Assembly (NCBI RefSeq): GCF_047228935.1 | Contig: NZ_JBFEGG010000001.1 | Span: forward strand, 434,001 to 498,000 | Origin: Ornithinibacillus sp047228935 | GTDB taxonomy: Bacteria; Bacillota; Bacilli; Bacillales; Amphibacillaceae | Reading direction: 5' to 3' | Length of the DNA stretch: 64,000 nucleotides | In this document: positions 27,094-36,342 of the stretch, one piece after another | How positions within the stretch are numbered: the stretch's first letter is position 1 | How the letters are laid out: the number at the start of each line of letters is the position of its first letter | Program-made: the position numbers and the translations under genes | Notes under the pieces: model-generated | What the model was told of the DNA's origin: nothing | What the model saw: only the letters and a program-made list of their open reading frames with translations | Database searches by the model: none

Positions 27094-27127
27094 AACTAAA
27101 CAGGATGCTTACCATAATCCATAACCA

Positions 27128-27155
27128 CAGCAGCTAAATAAGCTGCTTTTTTTTG
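27128..27155 (+). terminator. Terminator after the 70-residue gene
   Basis: AGCAGCT / AGCTGCT stem with T8. Confidence 0.8.
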
Positions 27156-27179
27156 CTCATTACTAATTGGAGGGGAGAC

Positions 27180-27377
27180 ATGGACAAGGAGAAATTGATA
27201 AAGAATCTAGAAATAATAGAAAAGCATCTTGAAAGAAATGAAAAATGGTTCCAAAATCCAGAGAAGAAAATGGTTGCTTTCGATAAAGAAATGACATTAT
27301 GGAACAATCGTTTTATGAAAAATATTCAGGAAATAGAAAACTGGATGAAAGAGTTTGAAAAGCGGATGGAGGGGTAA
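27180..27377 (+). CDS. Small helical protein, unknown
   Basis: A 65-residue, highly charged, all-helical protein with Trp residues spaced along it (WFQN, LWNN, NWMK), suggesting an amphipathic coiled coil. ATG 27180 lies immediately behind GGAGGGGAGAC. Located within the coat cluster; no homologue recognised. Confidence 0.6.
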   Translation: MDKEKLIKNLEIIEKHLERNEKWFQNPEKKMVAFDKEMTLWNNRFMKNIQEIENWMKEFEKRMEG

Positions 27378-27449
27378 TTTTTCTGAGAAACGGACATAAA
27401 ATAATAGAATATTACGAATCTGTTAATAAAGGGTTGAGGGGGTAGTAGA

Positions 27450-27722
27450 ATGGGGTATATATTACCAATTCAACAACATGATCATACAGATTATCAAAGA
27501 AGAATAATTACGAATAAACGAACAATCACTTCAGTTGAAAAGCCTTATAAGCTTGTTTTCAAAACAAAATATGAAGATTTAAAACATCAAGAGGAGACTC
27601 GGAACCAAAAAGTTGATCTACATTTAAATCAAGTAGAAAGTTCTATTACAAATTTAATTAATATAGATCAAATTTTTAGTGAGATTACTGGTGTAGGACA
27701 AATTATAAATGAACGAGTTTAG
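27450..27722 (+). CDS. Hypothetical 90-residue protein
   Basis: Starts MGYILPIQQHDHTDYQRR, basic in the middle, then a helical C-terminus. Preceded by GTTGAGGGGG nine bases before the ATG. Together with the preceding 65-residue gene it may form a unit ending at the terminator downstream. Function unknown; association with the spore coat is only by neighbourhood. Confidence 0.6.
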   Translation: MGYILPIQQHDHTDYQRRIITNKRTITSVEKPYKLVFKTKYEDLKHQEETRNQKVDLHLNQVESSITNLINIDQIFSEITGVGQIINERV

Positions 27723-27734
27723 TAAAGAAATAAT

Positions 27735-27766
27735 AATAGCCCACATAAATTTTGTGGGCTTTTTGC
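27735..27766. terminator. Terminator between convergent genes
   Basis: AGCCCACA / TGTGGGCT stem followed by T5. Confidence 0.8.
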
Positions 27767-27777
27767 TGATCCAATGA

Positions 27778-28500
27778 CTATTTTTTTGGCTTTCCACGGT
27801 TAACAAATGGTAATACTAATAGATCTTCATCCTTCATGTACTCAGCATAGAAGACATCGTTAACATTGTCATATCCTTGTTCTTTCAATTGTTCCATTAA
27901 CCATTCTTCTGTTAAATTTTTTTCCTCTAAATTATCATAAATTATTTCACCATCGTTTACTAATGTAACTGACAGATTAGCAGGTTGAGGTGCTAATTTC
28001 ATGTCTTTCCTTGTTGGGGTTTGAAAGTCTGATTTTTTTAAAACAGATAATGTACCGTTAGTTTCTAATATAGCATATTCCACCTCACGCAAAGAAAAAA
28101 CATCTTTCCCCCTCAACATATGCTGTAATTGATTAATATCTAACTTATTTTTTTTCATGACATCACGAATTAATTTTCCTTTTCGTATCACAATTTCAGG
28201 TGAGCCTTCTAATAGTGGTCTAGTCTCCTTATATTTTTGGGTAATAATTTCCGTAATATATAATAAGCCACCCCAAAGTATTAGGACATAGCCAATATGT
28301 AAAATCCCTGCTTTATCATCAAATAAAGCATTACCTACAAGTTCACCTAAAATAATCGCAGTAATGAAATCAAATGCAGTTAACTGTGATATTTCTGTTT
28401 TTCCTAGCACTTTTGTTAAAACAAAAAGTGCAAAGAAACCAAAGAGTGTGTCTACAAGCATTTGAGAATATGAAGGCACTGTTATTCGTCCCCTTTCCAC
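27778..28500 (-). CDS. DUF421 (YetF/YcaP-like) membrane protein
   Basis: A 240-residue protein: three N-terminal membrane helices (FALFVLTKVLGKTEISQLTAFDFITAIILGELVGNAL is the family signature) and a cytoplasmic domain with two repeats, GKLIRDVMKKNKLDINQLQHMLRGKDVFSLREVEYAILETNGTLSVL. Several paralogues in Bacillus are expressed during sporulation, which would fit the neighbourhood; biochemical role unknown. Confidence 0.88.
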   Translation of the reverse strand: MERGRITVPSYSQMLVDTLFGFFALFVLTKVLGKTEISQLTAFDFITAIILGELVGNALFDDKAGILHIGYVLILWGGLLYITEIITQKYKETRPLLEGSPEIVIRKGKLIRDVMKKNKLDINQLQHMLRGKDVFSLREVEYAILETNGTLSVLKKSDFQTPTRKDMKLAPQPANLSVTLVNDGEIIYDNLEEKNLTEEWLMEQLKEQGYDNVNDVFYAEYMKDEDLLVLPFVNRGKPKK

Positions 28501-28556
28501 TAATATAATTACCGAACTGATGCATTGTAATGCATGGAAATTAGTGTATGAACGAA

Positions 28557-28587
28557 AAAAACAGTTCGTTTTTAAACGAACTGTTTT
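28557..28587. terminator. Terminator of the yjcFG operon
   Basis: AAAACAGTTCGTTT and its complement around a 3-base loop, overlapping the yjcF stop. Confidence 0.8.
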
Positions 28588-29011
28588 AATGTAATTCTTT
28601 TATCATCGTTACATGAGGTATTCCGGCATCCATAAATTCATCGGATACTGTTTGATAACCTAATTTTTTATAAAACGCTTCTGCATGAGATTGAGCATTT
28701 AACTTAGCTTTCGAGTAACCTTCTTCTCTGATTACATTTTCCATCACTTCAATGATTGCTTTACCAATGGATTTTCCTCGGAATTCCTTTAAGACGCAAA
28801 TACGTTCTAACTTGCCATATCCCTCAACAAACCGTAATCGACTAGCTGCTATCGGCTGTGAATCGAAGTACCCTATGAAGTGAATTGCATTTTCATCATG
28901 TATATCAAGCTCTTCTTCTTGTGGTACCTTTTGTTCCTCAACAAATACTGTTGTTCGAACTAAAAATGCATGTTCCTTCTCTAAAGCTGTATCAACTATT
29001 TTTATGTTCAT
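28586..29011 (-). CDS. yjcF: GNAT acetyltransferase YjcF
   Basis: A 141-residue GNAT protein. VFVEEQKVPQEEELD is the ElaA/YjcF-type N-terminus; acetyl-CoA motif ERICVLKEFRGKSIGKAIIEVME; then KLNAQSHAEAFYKKLGYQTVSDEFMDAGIPHVTM. Its ATG overlaps the yjcG stop by four bases (ATGA), indicating translational coupling. Confidence 0.88.
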   Translation of the reverse strand: MNIKIVDTALEKEHAFLVRTTVFVEEQKVPQEEELDIHDENAIHFIGYFDSQPIAASRLRFVEGYGKLERICVLKEFRGKSIGKAIIEVMENVIREEGYSKAKLNAQSHAEAFYKKLGYQTVSDEFMDAGIPHVTMIKELH

Positions 29012-29526
29012 ACAAGTTCCTTCCCAAAAACAAATGACTCATAGACTGTCCAAGAGCCATTTTCTAATTGATAAAGAAGCTGGAATCGATCAACCTCTTC
29101 TTCGAATTGGAAACTCTTCATTTTCAATCTTCCAAAAATATCAGAGTATTCATCGTCCAATAATTTTTGCCCAATAGTAATGTGAGGCACAAAATTATAA
29201 CGCTTGTTTTGAGGGAATTTCCCAGCGTGAAGTTTTTCATAGAGCTCAATTATCTCAGGTTCAGGCTCTACTTTTAAGTAAATTGTATTTGTTACCGGAA
29301 CAAAGGAACTTACTTTGTTGATACGAATCTTAAATGGTTTCGTATCATTTGCGACACGTTTTAATTCGGGAATAAGTTCGTCTATCATATCATCATCAGC
29401 ATCAAAGGCTTCCTTAATGGTAATATGAGGTGGGATTAATGGGTAATGTGGATCATAACGTTTTCGATATGAATTTGCTTCATCTTGAATTTTTTTAGAT
29501 GGGAAAATTGCGATACCATATTTCAT
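29008..29526 (-). CDS. yjcG: 2H phosphoesterase superfamily protein YjcG
   Basis: A 172-residue two-histidine phosphoesterase: HITIKEAF and HITIGQKL, each with the HxT/S signature. The family includes 2'-5' RNA ligases and cyclic phosphodiesterases. First gene of a two-gene operon with yjcF. Confidence 0.9.
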   Translation of the reverse strand: MKYGIAIFPSKKIQDEANSYRKRYDPHYPLIPPHITIKEAFDADDDMIDELIPELKRVANDTKPFKIRINKVSSFVPVTNTIYLKVEPEPEIIELYEKLHAGKFPQNKRYNFVPHITIGQKLLDDEYSDIFGRLKMKSFQFEEEVDRFQLLYQLENGSWTVYESFVFGKELV

Positions 29527-29637
29527 GTTAAAACCTCCTATTCTTTTTCCGTATTTCTTTATTTGTATCTTTTAATTTATAACAAAAACGGTTGTATTAA
29601 AAGTGTTTTATTACCTACTTTTACAGAAATTTGAAAA

Positions 29638-30366
29638 TTAGTCAGCGAAAATAGTTTTTAAAGCATTAGTCATGTCCTGTTGCCAATACTTCCAAGTATG
29701 TTCACCATCAGGTATTTCTTTAAAATGATAAGTTAGTCCCTTTTGTTCAAGAAGCTCTTTTAGTCTTCGGTTTGGTGTTAAAAAGTCAACTTCAGGACCT
29801 TTCGTTGTATCAACACTTGTTTCGGATGTACCAATGGTATGGTATATATCCAACCCTTGTATATTAGTCGCATTTTCTACATGACTAATTACGACATCGT
29901 CAACAAGTGGTGATTGCATGATTACTTTTCCAAATGTATTGGGATACTTAATTGCCATAATTAAGGCAAGTGTCCCTGCTAAAGAATCCCCCATTAATGC
30001 TCTCGCCCCTCCCATATGATAAGTAGGGAGGAAGTCATCTAGTAGAGGTACAACTTCCTTCATTAAAAATTTACTGTATGCATCAAATTGTTCACCTGAT
30101 GGATGGTACTTTTTCAACCGATCATATCGGTCTTTATAATGGATACCTACAAAAATTGTATTCTCAATTTCAGCTTCATCATGTAGCAAGTCACTAACAG
30201 TTGCTACACGACCAAGCTGATAATAATCATTACCGTCCTGCATAATACAAATATGATATTTATACAATGGTGAAAAAGCTTCCGGTAAATATAATTTCAA
30301 TGTCATTTTTTCACCAAGAAATTGACTATCTATTTCACGTTCCATCATTTTACCTTTACGTGCCAA
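29638..30366 (-). CDS. yjcH: Esterase D-like hydrolase YjcH
   Basis: An alpha/beta hydrolase of about 242 residues. The nucleophile elbow is MGDSLAG, the acid is likely in HTIGTSE..., and the catalytic His in PDGEHTWKYW. I chose TTG 30366 because AGGGGTG is six bases upstream; ATGs at 30348 and 30345 are alternatives. Same order (yjcF-yjcG-yjcH) as in B. subtilis. Confidence 0.85.
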   Translation of the reverse strand: MARKGKMMEREIDSQFLGEKMTLKLYLPEAFSPLYKYHICIMQDGNDYYQLGRVATVSDLLHDEAEIENTIFVGIHYKDRYDRLKKYHPSGEQFDAYSKFLMKEVVPLLDDFLPTYHMGGARALMGDSLAGTLALIMAIKYPNTFGKVIMQSPLVDDVVISHVENATNIQGLDIYHTIGTSETSVDTTKGPEVDFLTPNRRLKELLEQKGLTYHFKEIPDGEHTWKYWQQDMTNALKTIFAD

Positions 30367-30430
30367 TCTGTTCACCCCTAAGCAATTAAACTTAGCAATA
30401 GTTTAACATGAAAAGCTAAAACTTGTAATC

Positions 30431-32263
30431 TTAACTGCCGACTACTTCCCGAAGTTGACCTTTGTATAGGTTAAAATAATTTTCTCTTAAGTTTAACAAT
30501 TCTTCATGATTACCTTTTTCTAGGATTGTTCCATGTTCTAACATCACAATTTGGTCAGCCTCTTGAATCGTATTTAGGCGGTGAGCAATGATGAAGCTAG
30601 TTCTTCCTTTCATAAGCTCTTTTAACGCTTCTTGTATCTTAAGTTCAGTAATTGTATCTATATTACTTGTTGCTTCATCTAAAATAAGAATGGTTGGTTC
30701 AGCTATAAAGGCTCTTGCTATAGTAAGCAATTGTTTTTGTCCTTGACTAATACCGCTACCATCTTGGTCTAAAATGGTGTCATACCCGTCAGGGAGTTGC
30801 ATAATAAAATCGTGAGCATTTGCTTTTTTCGCAGCTTCAATTACTTCTTCATCTGTCGCATTTAAGCGACCATAGCGAATATTTTCACGAATCGTATTAT
30901 GGAACAAGAATGAGTCCTGTAAAACAAACGCCATATGAGAGCGGAGACTAGACCGCTTTATATCTTTTAAATCAATTCCATCAAGTGTAATGGATCCACT
31001 ATCATAATTATAAAAGCGGGAGATAAGGTTAATGATGGTTGTTTTACCGGCACCAGTATGACCCACAAAAGCAACTGATTGACCAGGTTTTGCTTCAAAG
31101 CTTATATTGTCCAGAATTGTTTCGTCCTCATAGCCGAACGAAACATTTTCAAATTTGAAATGGCCATTCGTATTTTCTAGTTCAATAGCATTACCTTCAT
31201 CTAATTCTTCTTCCACTTCATCTATGACATTAAACACACGTTCAGCACCAGCGACTGCTGAAAGAAGTAGATTAAACTGGTTAGAAAGTTCATTTAATGG
31301 ACGGGTAAACTGTCTTGCATATTCAGTGAAAATAACAATTGTGCCAACTGTAACAAGTGTGGTGTTAAGTGCAAGAATTCCACCAACTAAAGCAATCATT
31401 CCAAAACTTAGGAAGTTTAACATGTTCATCACCTTTGGAATAAAGCCAGCTATGGTTAATGCCCAGAAACCAGAGTGATTTAAGTCTTTATTTTTCACTT
31501 CAAATTCATTAATTACTCGTTCTTCTTGTGAGTAGGTTTTTACTACATGTTGTCCTGACACAGTTTCTTCTACATATCCATTAAGTTCTCCAAGTCTTTT
31601 TTGCTGCAATTTATAAAGTGGACCAGTACGCTTTGTAATCCAACGTGTAGCAAAAAACATAACTGGAATGATAGACATCGTCACAACTGTTAACACTGGA
31701 CTCAAATAAAGCATGACCCCAACCGTTCCAACTAATGTCAACACACTAGAAAATACTTGAATAACTGATTGGTTTAATGTGTTATTCACATTATCAATAT
31801 CATTCGTGATCCGACTCATTAATTCACCATGTTGTCTTTTATCAAAATAAGCGATTGGTAAGCGATGGAATTTACGAAAAAGTTCTGAACGTAAATCATA
31901 AACCGTATTTTGTGCAATACCAATCATCCAAAAGCTTTGTAGAAAGATAGAAAGTGAATTTAATAGATATACACCTAGTAGCCCAATCGCAAGTAGAGCT
32001 AATCCTTGAGCTTCTTTTGTCATGATGAAGAAATCAATAGCCTTACCTACCATAAATGGTCCTAGTAAACTCATAGCTGAGCTGATAAGCACCATAAGAA
32101 CTACAAGCCAAAGTCTTGTTTTTTCTCTAGCAAGATATGACCAAATTCGTTTAATCGTACCCCAGGTATTTTTTGCTCTTTTTTTTGTAACTTCTTCCGA
32201 TATATTTTCAAGTGGTATTTTTTCATATTGAAAAGGATCTTTTAATTTTTGTTTAATGGACAT
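30431..32263 (-). CDS. yfiC: ABC exporter half-transporter, YfiC-like
   Basis: A 610-residue type IV exporter: six membrane helices, then an ATPase with Walker A GHTGAGKTT (about residue 401), signature SGISQGQKQ and Walker B ILILDEATS carrying the catalytic Glu. The signature lacks the canonical LSGGQ. ATG 32263 follows AAAGGAG and lies inside the end of the upstream gene (11-base overlap); a longer in-frame start is inside that gene and has no ribosome site. It pairs with the next entry as a heterodimer. Confidence 0.9.
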   Translation of the reverse strand: MSIKQKLKDPFQYEKIPLENISEEVTKKRAKNTWGTIKRIWSYLAREKTRLWLVVLMVLISSAMSLLGPFMVGKAIDFFIMTKEAQGLALLAIGLLGVYLLNSLSIFLQSFWMIGIAQNTVYDLRSELFRKFHRLPIAYFDKRQHGELMSRITNDIDNVNNTLNQSVIQVFSSVLTLVGTVGVMLYLSPVLTVVTMSIIPVMFFATRWITKRTGPLYKLQQKRLGELNGYVEETVSGQHVVKTYSQEERVINEFEVKNKDLNHSGFWALTIAGFIPKVMNMLNFLSFGMIALVGGILALNTTLVTVGTIVIFTEYARQFTRPLNELSNQFNLLLSAVAGAERVFNVIDEVEEELDEGNAIELENTNGHFKFENVSFGYEDETILDNISFEAKPGQSVAFVGHTGAGKTTIINLISRFYNYDSGSITLDGIDLKDIKRSSLRSHMAFVLQDSFLFHNTIRENIRYGRLNATDEEVIEAAKKANAHDFIMQLPDGYDTILDQDGSGISQGQKQLLTIARAFIAEPTILILDEATSNIDTITELKIQEALKELMKGRTSFIIAHRLNTIQEADQIVMLEHGTILEKGNHEELLNLRENYFNLYKGQLREVVGS

Positions 32264-33983
32264 TCGGATACTCCTTTCCAAATTGAGATTCCACAATTCT
32301 TTGGTACAATTCAGACTCCCGTAGTAATTCATCATGAGTACCAATATGAAGCATGTTACCTTCATCTAATAGTAAAATTCTATCCGCATTCATCGCAGTG
32401 GATACCTTTTGTGTAATGATTAATAACGTATTTAAGTCATCTTGAATAGCGTCTAATAGCTTAGCTTCCGTAGCTAAATCAAGAGCACTAGTACTATCAT
32501 CTAGCATAAGAATTTTAGGTTTTCGAATTAGTGCTCTTGCAATGGAAATACGTTGTTTTTGTCCTCCAGATAAGTTAACACCTTTTTGACCAATTTGAGT
32601 TTGATATTGATTAGGAAGCTCCATAATGGTGTCATGGATTTGTGCGTCTTTAGCAGCTTTTAAAATTTCTTCTTGTGTGGCATTGTCTTTACCCCAAGAA
32701 ATATTTTCGATAATTGGTCCACTGAACAGTAATGGACTTTGTGGAACATATCCAATTGCTTTACGTAATGTTTCTAATTTATAGGAGGAAATTGGCTTAT
32801 CGTCAATAAGAATTTCGCCACCTGTAACGTCATATAGTCTAGGGATAAGCTGGAATAAAGATGACTTACCTGATCCAGTCGCCCCAATAATTGCTAGTTT
32901 TTCACCAGGCTGAACAGTAAAGGAAATGTTATTAATGACAGATTCACGTGATGTTGGATAATGGAAAGTAACCTCTTTAAATTCCACTTTTCCGTTCGTA
33001 ATTTGTTGTTGAACGTCAGCATCATCCATATCTAATAAATCGACCTTTTCTAAAAGTACTTCACTAATTCTTTCAGCTGAAGCTTTCGTACGAGAAATGG
33101 CCATAATAATGAAAGAAAACATCGATATTGCCATGGCAACTCGCATTGCATAGTTAACAATGGCTACTACATCACCGACTTCTGCGTTACCAGCAATGGT
33201 CTGTGAGTTTCCAAACCAAATTATTGCAATAATACTCAAATTCATTACAAATAATAATACGGGCATGGATGCTTCAACGAAACGAAATGTTCTTCTAGTA
33301 GTATCGCGTAAATTAGTATTGGCATCTGTAAACCGATTTTCTTCATAATCACGTCTAAAGAATGCTTTTATTAGTCGCATTCCTGCCAGGTTCTCCTGCA
33401 TCACACGGTTAACATGATCAATACTATTTTGGACACGGTTAAACATTTTTGATGCAATCTTAAGAACCCAAAGAAGAAATACAATAAGTAATGGAACGGT
33501 AATTAAAAATATAATTGCCAATCTAGGATTTACAATAAATGCCATAACGACTCCACCTATTGCGATAAGTGGTGCTTTTAACATGATCCGTAAGCTCATA
33601 AAAATGGTATTTTGAATTTGACGAACATCATTAGTAAAAAGGGTCATTAAATGAGAGGTAGGGAATCGATTTAAATTGGCAAATGAGAATTCTTGAATTT
33701 TCTGGAATAATTTCTCCCGAAGATCATGAGCAAATCCCCAGCTAACATGCGATGCATAGAAGGAATTAATAATCCCAGAAGCAAATGAAAATAATGCTAG
33801 CCCGATCATGATACTTCCCCACATGACAATATTGTTCAAATCTTTACTTATGACACCATCATCTATCATTTTACCTAAGAAGAATGGTAGTAATAACTCG
33901 ACAGCTAGTTCGACGAGCATAAGTAAAATGGCAACAATAGCAGATAATTTATATGGTTTTAAATAGGAAAAAACTGTTTTCAC
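32253..33983 (-). CDS. yfiB: ABC exporter half-transporter, YfiB-like
   Basis: A 576-residue exporter subunit with Walker A GATGSGKSS (about residue 366), signature LSGGQKQR and Walker B ILMLDDST: the catalytic Glu is Asp. With a degenerate signature in its partner and a degenerate Walker B here, the pair fits a heterodimeric multidrug-type exporter with one consensus and one degenerate ATP site, as in BmrCD or TM287/288. Substrate unknown. Confidence 0.9.
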   Translation of the reverse strand: MKTVFSYLKPYKLSAIVAILLMLVELAVELLLPFFLGKMIDDGVISKDLNNIVMWGSIMIGLALFSFASGIINSFYASHVSWGFAHDLREKLFQKIQEFSFANLNRFPTSHLMTLFTNDVRQIQNTIFMSLRIMLKAPLIAIGGVVMAFIVNPRLAIIFLITVPLLIVFLLWVLKIASKMFNRVQNSIDHVNRVMQENLAGMRLIKAFFRRDYEENRFTDANTNLRDTTRRTFRFVEASMPVLLFVMNLSIIAIIWFGNSQTIAGNAEVGDVVAIVNYAMRVAMAISMFSFIIMAISRTKASAERISEVLLEKVDLLDMDDADVQQQITNGKVEFKEVTFHYPTSRESVINNISFTVQPGEKLAIIGATGSGKSSLFQLIPRLYDVTGGEILIDDKPISSYKLETLRKAIGYVPQSPLLFSGPIIENISWGKDNATQEEILKAAKDAQIHDTIMELPNQYQTQIGQKGVNLSGGQKQRISIARALIRKPKILMLDDSTSALDLATEAKLLDAIQDDLNTLLIITQKVSTAMNADRILLLDEGNMLHIGTHDELLRESELYQRIVESQFGKEYPNVH

Positions 33984-34129
33984 GTGAAATTTGCCCCCGT
34001 TGTCGAAATTATGAATTTTTTAAAAATAAAAAATGTAGTGCTTTTTTATTATAAAGGATAAACAGGTTTACTTCCAAGAATTTATTTCGAGTTTAGAAAT
34101 AAATTCAGGGGTTGGGACATATCGCTGTT

Positions 34130-34260
34130 CGCAGATATAGTGGGTAGAACCGCGGTAATATTGCAAATCGCGCTGATATGTTAGGATAAATGGCAGATAT
34201 ATTGTAAGTTTCGCCGATATAAGTACGTTTACCGCTGATATGTATCCCAAAGATAGATAT
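34130..34260. repeat. Degenerate tandem repeat, about 20.5-bp period
   Basis: CGCAGATAT, CGCGGTAATAT, CGCTGATAT, GGCAGATAT, CGCCGATAT, CGCTGATAT and GATAGATAT start at 34130, 34151, 34171, 34192, 34212, 34233 and 34252: seven copies spaced 20-21 bases, i.e. every two helical turns. No gene is present here. Confidence 0.7.
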
Positions 34261-34288
34261 TGACAGAAGTTACAACAATCCATATAAT
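34260..34288 (+). promoter_or_regulatory. SigA promoter of tRNA-Val
   Basis: TTGACA (34260-34265), exactly 17 bases, TATAAT (34283-34288): a consensus promoter, 23 bases before the tRNA. Confidence 0.92.
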
Positions 34289-34310
34289 TAATTCTACAAT
34301 TACACAGCAT

Positions 34311-34383
34311 GATTCCGTAGCTCAGCTGGGAGAGCGCCACCTTGACAGGGTGGAGGTCGTTGGTTCGAGCCCAATCGGAATCA
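34311..34383 (+). tRNA. tRNA-Val (GAC)
   Basis: Acceptor GATTCCG pairs with CGGAATC, D-arm GCTCAGCTGGGAGAGC, anticodon stem CCACC/GGTGG with loop TTGACAG (anticodon GAC), T-arm with GGTTCGAGCCC, discriminator A. CCA is not encoded. The 3' half is the integration target of the elements downstream. Confidence 0.96.
34342..34383 (+). repeat. att copy 1 (tRNA-Val 3' end, attL of element A)
   Basis: The 42 bases from TTGACAGGG to GGAATCA are identical to att copies 2 and 3 and define the left edge of element A. Confidence 0.88.
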
Positions 34384-34388
34384 CTAGT

Positions 34389-34421
34389 AGTACCAAGGGT
34401 TTCAGGCTCTTGGTACTTTTC
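34389..34421 (+). terminator. Terminator downstream of tRNA-Val
   Basis: AGTACCAAG / CTTGGTACT stem then TTTTCT, within the left edge of element A. Confidence 0.8.
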
Positions 34422-35569
34422 TATTTATCGGTTTTGACCACGTTTTGACCACGTAAAAGATTAGAGAAATTCTCAGATGCTTGTTTTTGCATATCAGGTA
34501 AAACATGACTATATGTGTCTAAGGTTACAGTAATTTTGCTATGTCCAAGTCGTTCACTTACTATTTTTGGGTTTTCTCCTAACTTTAGTAGAAGGGTTGC
34601 ATGTGTATGTCTTAAATCATGAAATCTTATTTTAGTTACTTTTGCTCTATCTATAAACATATTAAAGTTTCTTTGTAGGTTTCTAGGTGAATATGGTGTG
34701 CCTATAGATGTTGTTACAACTAATTCACTTTCCGTTTTTTGCTGTTCTTTATGTTTCTTTAGTTCTTCTATAACATCATCCGTAATAGTAATTTGTCGTT
34801 TAGAGTTCTTTGTCTTTGGCTCTTGGAAATCAAATCCTCCACCAATCCTAACTAAAGTTTGTACTATATGGATGGTTTTATTGTTAAAGTCAATATCCTT
34901 CCACCGTAAACCTAATATTTCTCCCATTCTCATTCCTATATAAATTGCTAATACATATGTTATATGTGTTGGTGCATCTTTTGTTTCGTTAAGAAATTTA
35001 TCTATTTCCTCAACACTCCACGTCTGCATTTCTTTGTGTTCTGGAATAGGCGCATCGACTTTTTCCATGATATTAATTTTTACTTTATTTGATTTAATAG
35101 CATACTTAAATATAGTTGATAGTAAATTATGTACAGTTCTAGCGTAGGATTTAGATAGTCCTTCTTCATTAATCATCTTATTGTATAGAGAATGGACAGT
35201 AGAGGGTTCAATGTCTTTTATTTTTACATGCCCTAATTTTGGTTTTATCCTACTATTAATTATTCCCATTCGATTATTTAAAGTGGAAGGACGCATATTA
35301 TTTTTAGCAACCCATTCTACCCATTCATCAATGACCTGATTTAAAGTTTGATCTGTTTCATTTATATAAGTTTTATTCCTTACCTGTCTTTCTAGTTCCT
35401 CAGCAGCAATTTGTGCTTCTTTTTTAGATGAAAATCCAGATACAGTTTTTTGTTTACGTTTCCTTGTAACTGGATCAACACCAATATCAACAGTAAAACT
35501 CCATTTTGCTCCACAAGTACATTTCTTCTTGTTTTTGCAGATACATCCTCTTCTTCTGTAATATGCCAT
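34421..35569 (-). CDS. int: Tyrosine site-specific integrase of element A
   Basis: A 382-residue tyrosine recombinase. N-terminal Cys-rich arm-binding part (CxCx5CxC at residues 9-19, then an AP2-like domain), core-binding SAM-like domain (about 65-150), and catalytic domain with Arg in YIGMRMGEILGLRW, HDLRHTHATLL and LGHSKITVTLDTYSH containing the Tyr nucleophile. It sits 38 bases from the tRNA end, as expected for an integrase that uses that site. Its last codons overlap two 11-base arm-type repeats. Confidence 0.95.
   Translation of the reverse strand: MAYYRRRGCICKNKKKCTCGAKWSFTVDIGVDPVTRKRKQKTVSGFSSKKEAQIAAEELERQVRNKTYINETDQTLNQVIDEWVEWVAKNNMRPSTLNNRMGIINSRIKPKLGHVKIKDIEPSTVHSLYNKMINEEGLSKSYARTVHNLLSTIFKYAIKSNKVKINIMEKVDAPIPEHKEMQTWSVEEIDKFLNETKDAPTHITYVLAIYIGMRMGEILGLRWKDIDFNNKTIHIVQTLVRIGGGFDFQEPKTKNSKRQITITDDVIEELKKHKEQQKTESELVVTTSIGTPYSPRNLQRNFNMFIDRAKVTKIRFHDLRHTHATLLLKLGENPKIVSERLGHSKITVTLDTYSHVLPDMQKQASENFSNLLRGQNVVKTDK
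34431..34452. repeat. Left arm-type repeats of element A
   Basis: GTTTTGACCAC occurs twice in tandem. TTGACCAC-type copies recur at 51802-51829 near the right att, so these are probable integrase arm-binding sites. Confidence 0.6.
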
Positions 35570-35584
35570 GTAAATACACTCCTT

Positions 35585-36316
35585 TTATAATTTATTTATT
35601 GGTTGTTTAATAGTTGGCTCTCCCCAAGGCCGATCTCCCCAACCCTCTAGTTGCTTGTTTAATTCTTCGTATAGGGTATTAATAACTCTCACCATACCAT
35701 CTTCATCTAAAATATCTAAATCGTTCTTAAACATTAATTGAAGGAATTTATATAGATTTTCAGATTTATTCATTTTTCCTAAAGTTCTTTCTAAGTTTCT
35801 TGTAAATTCAAATCCACTGGTTCCGTTTTCAAATGCAATTTGTGATAGTGAAGAGTGTATTCCTTTAATATCAGCGTTGAAAATATCTCTTAATACATGA
35901 TCACCATTATTTGTTGAATTCTCACTTCTTTTATTAAATTCTTCTTCATGTTTTCTATATTCTATATAATCATCGGCATATGCCTTTTGTCTTGCTTCAT
36001 ATTCCTCGTAATACTCTTTAGAATTTTCTTGTCTGTCGATTGCTTCTTGGATTCTAACTTCTTCACGTTCAGGGGATATAAACCCGAAACTCTCTAAGTA
36101 ATCTTCAATTCTTTCTTCTTCTATACCTATCCGTTTAAATATTTCATACAACATATCAAAGTCAGGTTTTTTATTATGTCCATTTTCTATCTGTGAAATA
36201 TATGCCCCTCCCTTACCGAGTTCTTTTGATAATTCTACAGAGTTGATCTTTTTAGCTTTTCTACGTTGCTTGATAAATTCTCCTATTGTTCCTTCAAAGT
36301 TAAGATAATACTTCAT
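35585..36316 (-). CDS. XRE-family regulator, Stl-like position
   Basis: A 243-residue protein: HTH_3 domain at residues 8-66 (IKQRRKAKKINSVELSKELGKGGAYISQIENG), a charged helical linker, and a C-terminal helical domain. It is read with int, 15 bases upstream of it, and diverges from the rightward genes. In PICIs this position holds Stl, the master repressor relieved by a helper-phage protein. Function by position; the C-terminal domain is not recognised. Confidence 0.75.
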   Translation of the reverse strand: MKYYLNFEGTIGEFIKQRRKAKKINSVELSKELGKGGAYISQIENGHNKKPDFDMLYEIFKRIGIEEERIEDYLESFGFISPEREEVRIQEAIDRQENSKEYYEEYEARQKAYADDYIEYRKHEEEFNKRSENSTNNGDHVLRDIFNADIKGIHSSLSQIAFENGTSGFEFTRNLERTLGKMNKSENLYKFLQLMFKNDLDILDEDGMVRVINTLYEELNKQLEGWGDRPWGEPTIKQPINKL

Positions 36317-36342
36317 ATAACCTTGTTCCTCCTATTCAATCA

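Noticed and set aside
34068..34448. Open frames across the repeat and tRNA-Val gene on both strands
   Set aside because: They are created by the tRNA and repeat sequence; no ribosome sites or coding character.
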